Origin: a bacterium 210820-DFI.6.37
GTDB lineage: Bacteria; Bacillota; Clostridia; Peptostreptococcales; Anaerovoracaceae
Assembly: GCA_020558355.1 (NCBI GenBank)
Contig: JAJCKG010000001.1
Coordinates: forward strand, 124,001 to 188,000
Length of the DNA: 64,000 bases
Reading direction: 5' to 3'
In this document: positions 59,974 to 64,000 of the stretch, piece by piece
How the letters are laid out: each line of letters opens with the position of its first letter
How positions within the stretch are numbered: the first letter of the stretch is position 1
The notes under the pieces: generated by a model
Databases searched by the model: none
The model's input: the letters and a program-made list of their open reading frames with translations, nothing else
What the model was told of the DNA's origin: nothing
Position numbers and translations under genes: made by a program

Positions 59974-60458
59974 TTCCCGTCACCTCTTTTCTCCTGCATC
60001 CGGTCTAGCACTACGTTCTGTATGAGTCTGAACACACATAATACCGAGCCTGCCGCCACAGAACCATAAGCGATCCACATTGGAACTGCTGCGGCTGTTG
60101 AAATTTGTCCCAGATTAAATATATTCGCGGTAAGCTGCAGGGACAGTACAGACAGGATACACATAAAGACCAGCCAGACGATATAGGCGACAGCGCTTAC
60201 GGCCATCTGCGCCTTTCCTTTCAGCCGGCTTACAATAATGTCCAGCCGGATATGCTTTTTTTCTTTTGTGGCGTAGGAGGCGCCGAGCCAGATGATCCAC
60301 AGAAACAGGAATCTGGCAATCTCTTCACTCCAGGGCAGTGCCGCATGCAGCACATATCTGCATATGACCTGCATAAAAACGAGTATTACCATGATGGCCA
60401 GACAAATAACGGATAAAACCTCCTCGAATTTGTCATTTAGTATTTTTAACACTTTCAC
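59970..60458 (-). CDS. dctQ: TRAP transporter small membrane subunit DctQ (operon 2)
   Basis: A 162-residue four-helix protein with ALPWSEEIARFLFLWIIWLGASYA, the DctQ signature. It has the same length as DctQ of operon 1. It lies 80 nt after dctP with a hairpin between. Confidence 0.92.
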   Translation of the reverse strand: MKVLKILNDKFEEVLSVICLAIMVILVFMQVICRYVLHAALPWSEEIARFLFLWIIWLGASYATKEKKHIRLDIIVSRLKGKAQMAVSAVAYIVWLVFMCILSVLSLQLTANIFNLGQISTAAAVPMWIAYGSVAAGSVLCVFRLIQNVVLDRMQEKRGDGK

Positions 60459-60478
60459 GATAGATCTCCTTTATTTCA

Positions 60479-60510
60479 GGAGACATGCGCCAGAGGTGGA
60501 GCATGTCTCC
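60479..60510 (-). promoter_or_regulatory. Stem-loop between dctP and dctQ (operon 2)
   Basis: GGAGACATGC / GCATGTCTCC, a perfect 10-bp stem with a 12-nt loop and no T-run. Such loops after binding-protein genes often stabilise the upstream message so more binding protein than membrane protein is made. Confidence 0.65.
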
Positions 60511-60538
60511 CAATGTTGTTACTTCGTTACTTTTTGTT

Positions 60539-61561
60539 CTATTTATTGTATTTAACTGCCAGATCCCATGCGTCCTGTCCGTAAGTGTCGATAATGGAAT
60601 CCCATATGGAATCTTCTGCTGCTTTTCTGAACACTTCTTTCTGGTCATCGGTTAATTTTGTAACTTTGACGCCTGCGTCTTCAATAAGCGCGAGATCCTC
60701 ATCATTCTGCTGCGCAATCAGTTCCCTCTGATACGCAACGGTTTCAGCCGCTACATCGTTTAAGGTTTCCTTTAATTCGTCAGACAGTCCGTCATAAATG
60801 CCCTTGTTGATCAGAACCGGCGCAGCGGAATATACATGGTCGGTTAAGGACATGTACTTGGTTACCTCATGGAATTTTGAATTATAGGTTAAGGCTACTG
60901 GATTCTCTTGGGCGTCGATGGTTCCCTGCTGCAGTCCGGTAAATACTTCATTAAAGGACATTGGAGTAGGGTTTGCTCCCAAGGCTTTGAAATAATTGAG
61001 ATGACAAGTGACTTCCTGTGTACGGATTTTAATTCCCTTCAAATCAGAAGGCTCTGTAATTTCACGTTTTGTATTGGAAATTTCCCGAAATCCTACTTCT
61101 CCCCATCCCAGGCAAACGAGATTCTGTTCGGCCATTTTTTCTTCCAGATAAGCTCCGAAATCACCATCCAGAGCATTTCTTGCGGTTTCGATAGAGTCGA
61201 ATAAATAAGGAACACCTACAAGCTCCATCTCAGGAACGATACCGGACATAGCGGCTTCTCCAGGAACTGTCATTTCCATCTGTCCAAGACTTACGGCCTG
61301 AACCTGATCCGCGTCGCCGCCCAGCTGTCCGTTAGGATAAAGCTCTACTTTAAACTTCCCTGTCTCTTCCAGCTTTTTCTTAAAAATTTCTTCGAAGGCA
61401 ATGTGAGAAGCGTGGCTCTCGGCAACTACATAAGAAACTCTCAGGGTCTGCACATCGGAGCTGTCTCCTGCCGCATCGTCTCCGTCACCTCCGCATCCGG
61501 ATAAACCAATTGCTAATACCATAATAAGAATCAGTCCTAACGCTAATACTCTCTTTTTCAT
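60539..61561 (-). CDS. dctP: TRAP transporter solute-binding protein DctP (operon 2)
   Basis: A 340-residue binding lipoprotein (lipobox GLSGC, Cys23). DLKGIKIRTQEVTCHLNYFKALGANPTPMSFNEVFTGLQQGTIDAQENP is the DctP signature, with the KIRTQ arginine. The ligand site differs from operon 1 (TQEVT against MQSDL), so the two probably bind different acids. It lies 22 nt after the amidohydrolase. Confidence 0.94.
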   Translation of the reverse strand: MKKRVLALGLILIMVLAIGLSGCGGDGDDAAGDSSDVQTLRVSYVVAESHASHIAFEEIFKKKLEETGKFKVELYPNGQLGGDADQVQAVSLGQMEMTVPGEAAMSGIVPEMELVGVPYLFDSIETARNALDGDFGAYLEEKMAEQNLVCLGWGEVGFREISNTKREITEPSDLKGIKIRTQEVTCHLNYFKALGANPTPMSFNEVFTGLQQGTIDAQENPVALTYNSKFHEVTKYMSLTDHVYSAAPVLINKGIYDGLSDELKETLNDVAAETVAYQRELIAQQNDEDLALIEDAGVKVTKLTDDQKEVFRKAAEDSIWDSIIDTYGQDAWDLAVKYNK

Positions 61562-61583
61562 TTTTTACTTCCTCTCTTCCGCG

Positions 61584-63173
61584 CTATCTCTGATAGACAC
61601 GTTTTCCGCCTAAATAGGTTTGTTCTACTAAAATATCTTTTGTTTTTTCCGGCTCTACCTTGAAAGGATCGGTATCCAGTACGATAAAATCGGCCAGTTT
61701 TCCCTCTTTGATGGTACCTTTCAGATTTTCTTCAAAGGATGAAAATGCCGCGTTTTTCGTATACATTTCCAGCGCTTCATACACGCTGACACACTGCTCA
61801 GGATACCATCCGTCCTTAGGATTTCCGTCCAGATCTTTTCTCGTGGTTACGGCATAGACGCCTAAGAATGGGTTATACGGCTCTACCGGAGCGTCGGAGC
61901 TGCCGGTGATGACAAAGCCTTCATCCAGAAGCCTTCTCCAAGGATACGCGTATTTGGATCGCTCTTTACCCAGTCGTTCTTCGCTCCAGCTTACATTGGT
62001 CGATACGAATTTAGGCTGGATGTCCAAAACGACCGGAAGCTTTTTCATCCGTGCGATCAGATCCTCATTGGTACACATGACGTGGATCAGACGGAAACGG
62101 TAGTCCGGCTTTGGATCCGCGTAATAGCATTTTTCAATAGCAGTCAGCGCAATATCAAGGCCCTTGTCTCCGATCGCGTGGATTCCAATCTGCAGATTGC
62201 GGTTATAGGCTTCCTGGCACATTTGATTGATTTCTTCCTGTGAGTAATTGCATACACCGCAGACACCAGGCGCGTCGCTGTACGGCTCATATAGAGCGGC
62301 TGCCCGGGAGCCAAGGGAACCGTCGCTGTAGATTTTGTAAAATCCGTACTTGATCTTTTCATTTCCAAATCCGGTCTTCATTGAGAAGGAAGGGAAATCA
62401 TCATAGCTTATGTATAATCTCAGGTTTAATCTTCCTTCTTCCTCCATCTCCTGGTACACATCCATAAATTCTACGGCGTCGCAGAATTTACCCTGAATCG
62501 GATGCGCTCCTGTGATTCCGTAGCTGTTCATATCGGCAATTACCTCTTCGATGGCGTCTTTTTTCGCCTCGGTGGTTGCCAGCTTGTCCGGAATGATATT
62601 CAATACCGGTGTAATGGCGCTTTCCCAAAGTACGCCGGTAGGTTCTCCGGATTCGTCCTTTGCTACCGAATTCTCTGCTTCCGGAATAAAATCTCTGTCG
62701 ATTCCTGCCAGCTCCAGCGCCAGGGAATTGGTTACACTGACGTGCATGCAGTACCTTCCGATAATAATCGGGTGTTCTGTGGAGATGGTATCCAGCTCAT
62801 AACGATCCGGAAGCTCAGGAACCGTCCAGTCTTCATGGTTGAATGCAGCGCCTCTTACCCATTCGCCTTTTGGAGTGATCCTTGCTCTTTCAATGAGCTT
62901 TTCCTTACACTCTTCCCATGACTTGCATCCTCTCAGGCTTACTGACTGCAGGCTCTGTGTGTATGACAAAAGATGCAGATGGCAGTCAATAAATCCCGGA
63001 AGCACCGATTTTCCATGAAGATCGATCACTTCATCCGCTTCATAACCTTCCAGATCATCAGTGGCAAAGGTTTTCACGATTCGATCGCCGGTTACCGCAA
63101 TGGCTCCGCGGGTTTCGCCTTCCGCTTCCATCGTATAGACGCGCCCATTTACAAATAACTTATCAACTTTCAT
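61584..63173 (-). CDS. YtcJ-like metal-dependent amidohydrolase
   Basis: A 529-residue amidohydrolase of the YtcJ group. The first metal motif is GFIDCHLHLL, later ligands are in IGIHAIGDKGLD and the Asp of TGSSDAPVEPYNP. It hydrolyses an amide or cyclic amide. Placed first before the TRAP-EamA genes, it may release or process the imported compound; it has no signal peptide, so it acts in the cytoplasm. GGAGGGA precedes the ATG. Confidence 0.9.
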   Translation of the reverse strand: MKVDKLFVNGRVYTMEAEGETRGAIAVTGDRIVKTFATDDLEGYEADEVIDLHGKSVLPGFIDCHLHLLSYTQSLQSVSLRGCKSWEECKEKLIERARITPKGEWVRGAAFNHEDWTVPELPDRYELDTISTEHPIIIGRYCMHVSVTNSLALELAGIDRDFIPEAENSVAKDESGEPTGVLWESAITPVLNIIPDKLATTEAKKDAIEEVIADMNSYGITGAHPIQGKFCDAVEFMDVYQEMEEEGRLNLRLYISYDDFPSFSMKTGFGNEKIKYGFYKIYSDGSLGSRAAALYEPYSDAPGVCGVCNYSQEEINQMCQEAYNRNLQIGIHAIGDKGLDIALTAIEKCYYADPKPDYRFRLIHVMCTNEDLIARMKKLPVVLDIQPKFVSTNVSWSEERLGKERSKYAYPWRRLLDEGFVITGSSDAPVEPYNPFLGVYAVTTRKDLDGNPKDGWYPEQCVSVYEALEMYTKNAAFSSFEENLKGTIKEGKLADFIVLDTDPFKVEPEKTKDILVEQTYLGGKRVYQR

Positions 63174-63260
63174 TCATTCCCTCCTTAATTTAGTTTTATA
63201 ATCACACCTTTTTTGCGGTGAATTATATGATGCAAATAATGACCCGCTGATAATGAACCA

Positions 63261-64000
63261 TTATCTCTGAGTTGTCGCGTAGGCCACCGCGTCTTCAAAG
63301 ATCGCCAGAGCCTTATCCAGCTCTTCCTTTGTAACATTCAGCGCCGTCGCGAAGCGGAATCCGTTTCCATGTACACCGCAGCTCAGTGTGATCATCTTAT
63401 GCTCCAGACAGTATTTCGCTACCGCGTTCAGCATTGCCGCGCTTGGAGATCCATCCTCCGGATTCTGGAAGCTTACAGCTACCATCAGGCCCAGACCTCT
63501 TACGTCTCCCATGATCGGGTATTTTTCCTGGATTTCATTTAATCTTGCTTTCAGATATTCACCCTGCTTGTTTACATTTTCCAGAATGTTTTCTTCCTCA
63601 ATGAGATCCAGAACAGCAAGACCTGCCGCCGCGCATACCGGATGTCCTCCAAAGGTTGTTCCATGCATCCCCGGAGCCCATTTGCTCATGATTTCTTCTG
63701 TACTTGCGATGGCTGACATCGGGAATCCTCCCGCAATAGCCTTACCCATGGTCATAATGTCAGGCACAACGCCGAAGTGCTCGCTTGCGAACATCTTTCC
63801 GGTTCTGCAGTATCCTGACTGAATCTCGTCCATGATCAGCAGGATTCCATGTTTGTCGCAAAGCTCACGAACGCCTTTTACGAATTCTACCGGTGGAACT
63901 ACATATCCGCCTTCTCCCTGTACAGGCTCCATCAGAATTGCCGCTACCATTTCCGGAGCTACTACATAATCCAACAGCTGCTGCAGCTCGTTGAGGCAAT
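63261..64000 (-). CDS. Class-III aminotransferase (5' part missing)
   Basis: C-terminal portion of a class-III PLP aminotransferase; the N terminus runs off the right edge. Visible are MEPVQGEGGYVVPP, LIMDEIQSGYCRTGKMFASEHFGVVPDIMTMGKAIAGGFP (the PLP Lys is in MGKAIAGG) and GTTFGGHPVCAAAGLAVL. 4-aminobutyrate, ornithine or another omega-amino acid could be the substrate. It ends 87 nt before the amidohydrolase on the same strand, so the genes may be one catabolic unit. Confidence 0.9.
   Translation of the reverse strand, partial: CLNELQQLLDYVVAPEMVAAILMEPVQGEGGYVVPPVEFVKGVRELCDKHGILLIMDEIQSGYCRTGKMFASEHFGVVPDIMTMGKAIAGGFPMSAIASTEEIMSKWAPGMHGTTFGGHPVCAAAGLAVLDLIEEENILENVNKQGEYLKARLNEIQEKYPIMGDVRGLGLMVAVSFQNPEDGSPSAAMLNAVAKYCLEHKMITLSCGVHGNGFRFATALNVTKEELDKALAIFEDAVAYATTQR

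Noticed and set aside
1..64000. CRISPR array, rRNA operon or insertion sequence
   Set aside because: No regularly spaced repeats, no rRNA sequence and no transposase were seen on either strand.

Overview
The window is a chromosomal segment of a spore-forming, Gram-positive anaerobe of the Clostridia. The spoIIAA-spoIIAB-sigF operon, sigK, a YlmC/YmxH-type sporulation protein, WhiA, RNase Y, RapZ, a sortase-anchored adhesin and strong AGGAGG ribosome sites all point that way. TRAP transporters, a BKACE-type enzyme, D-serine dehydratase, a Na+/alanine(glycine) symporter and a class-III aminotransferase suggest a lifestyle based on amino acids and organic acids (inference). I cannot fix the family; Lachnospiraceae- or Anaerovoracaceae-like are both possible.

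Region 1-2.8 kb is more AT-rich and looks like the end of an integrated element. It holds a PLD/SNF2-type helicase (cut by the window edge), an XRE regulator and a DUF6061-like protein. It abuts rlmD, whose last ~90 codons look replaced by element-derived sequence. From 2.5 to 11 kb runs a minus-strand housekeeping block: rlmD, HAD phosphatase, acyl-CoA thioesterase, whiA, a BKACE gene with its own promoter, rapZ, a PHP hydrolase, murB and an AI-2E-type permease. From 11 to 23 kb: argG (+), a degenerate Fic protein, mgtC-like, a 59-aa BFD-type [2Fe-2S] protein, a cluster-less MoaA-like protein, a phosphodiesterase, carB/carA, a thioesterase, dsdA and a D-2-hydroxyacid dehydrogenase.

From 23 to 28 kb: tRNA-Arg(ACG), a large thioester/Cna-B adhesin preceded by a structured leader, a ZIP metal transporter, tRNA-Thr(CGT) and a cysteine hydrolase. 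From 28 to 37 kb, minus strand: spoIIA operon, thiI with its cysteine desulfurase, a TetR-MFS-kinase operon with an attenuator-like leader, and rny. From 37 to 49 kb is an envelope and cell-cycle block: rodA (+), then radC-mreC-mreD-mrdA-minD (minus), DUF1540, sigK, a SpoVD-like PBP, DUF1015, cmk, nrdR and ylmC/ymxH. MinC, MinE and MreB are absent from this block.

From 49 to 53 kb: an AGCS symporter under a glycine riboswitch, a trigger-factor-like lipoprotein and a small alarmone synthetase. From 53 to 64 kb is a mirror-image catabolic region. TRAP operon 1 (dctP-dctQ-dctM, then GNAT and EamA) points right; it converges on a second operon (amidohydrolase-dctP-dctQ-dctM-EamA) pointing left. 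The two EamA proteins are close paralogues meeting tail to tail. The window ends inside a class-III aminotransferase gene.

The items most worth a second look are the rlmD junction with its helicase cargo, the mirrored TRAP/EamA locus, the TTGAAACA operator-like repeats, the degenerate Fic protein, the radical-SAM-like protein lacking its cluster site, the orphan MinD, the pro-less SigK, and the hairpin-rich leaders. No search was run; all family assignments are by reading the sequence.
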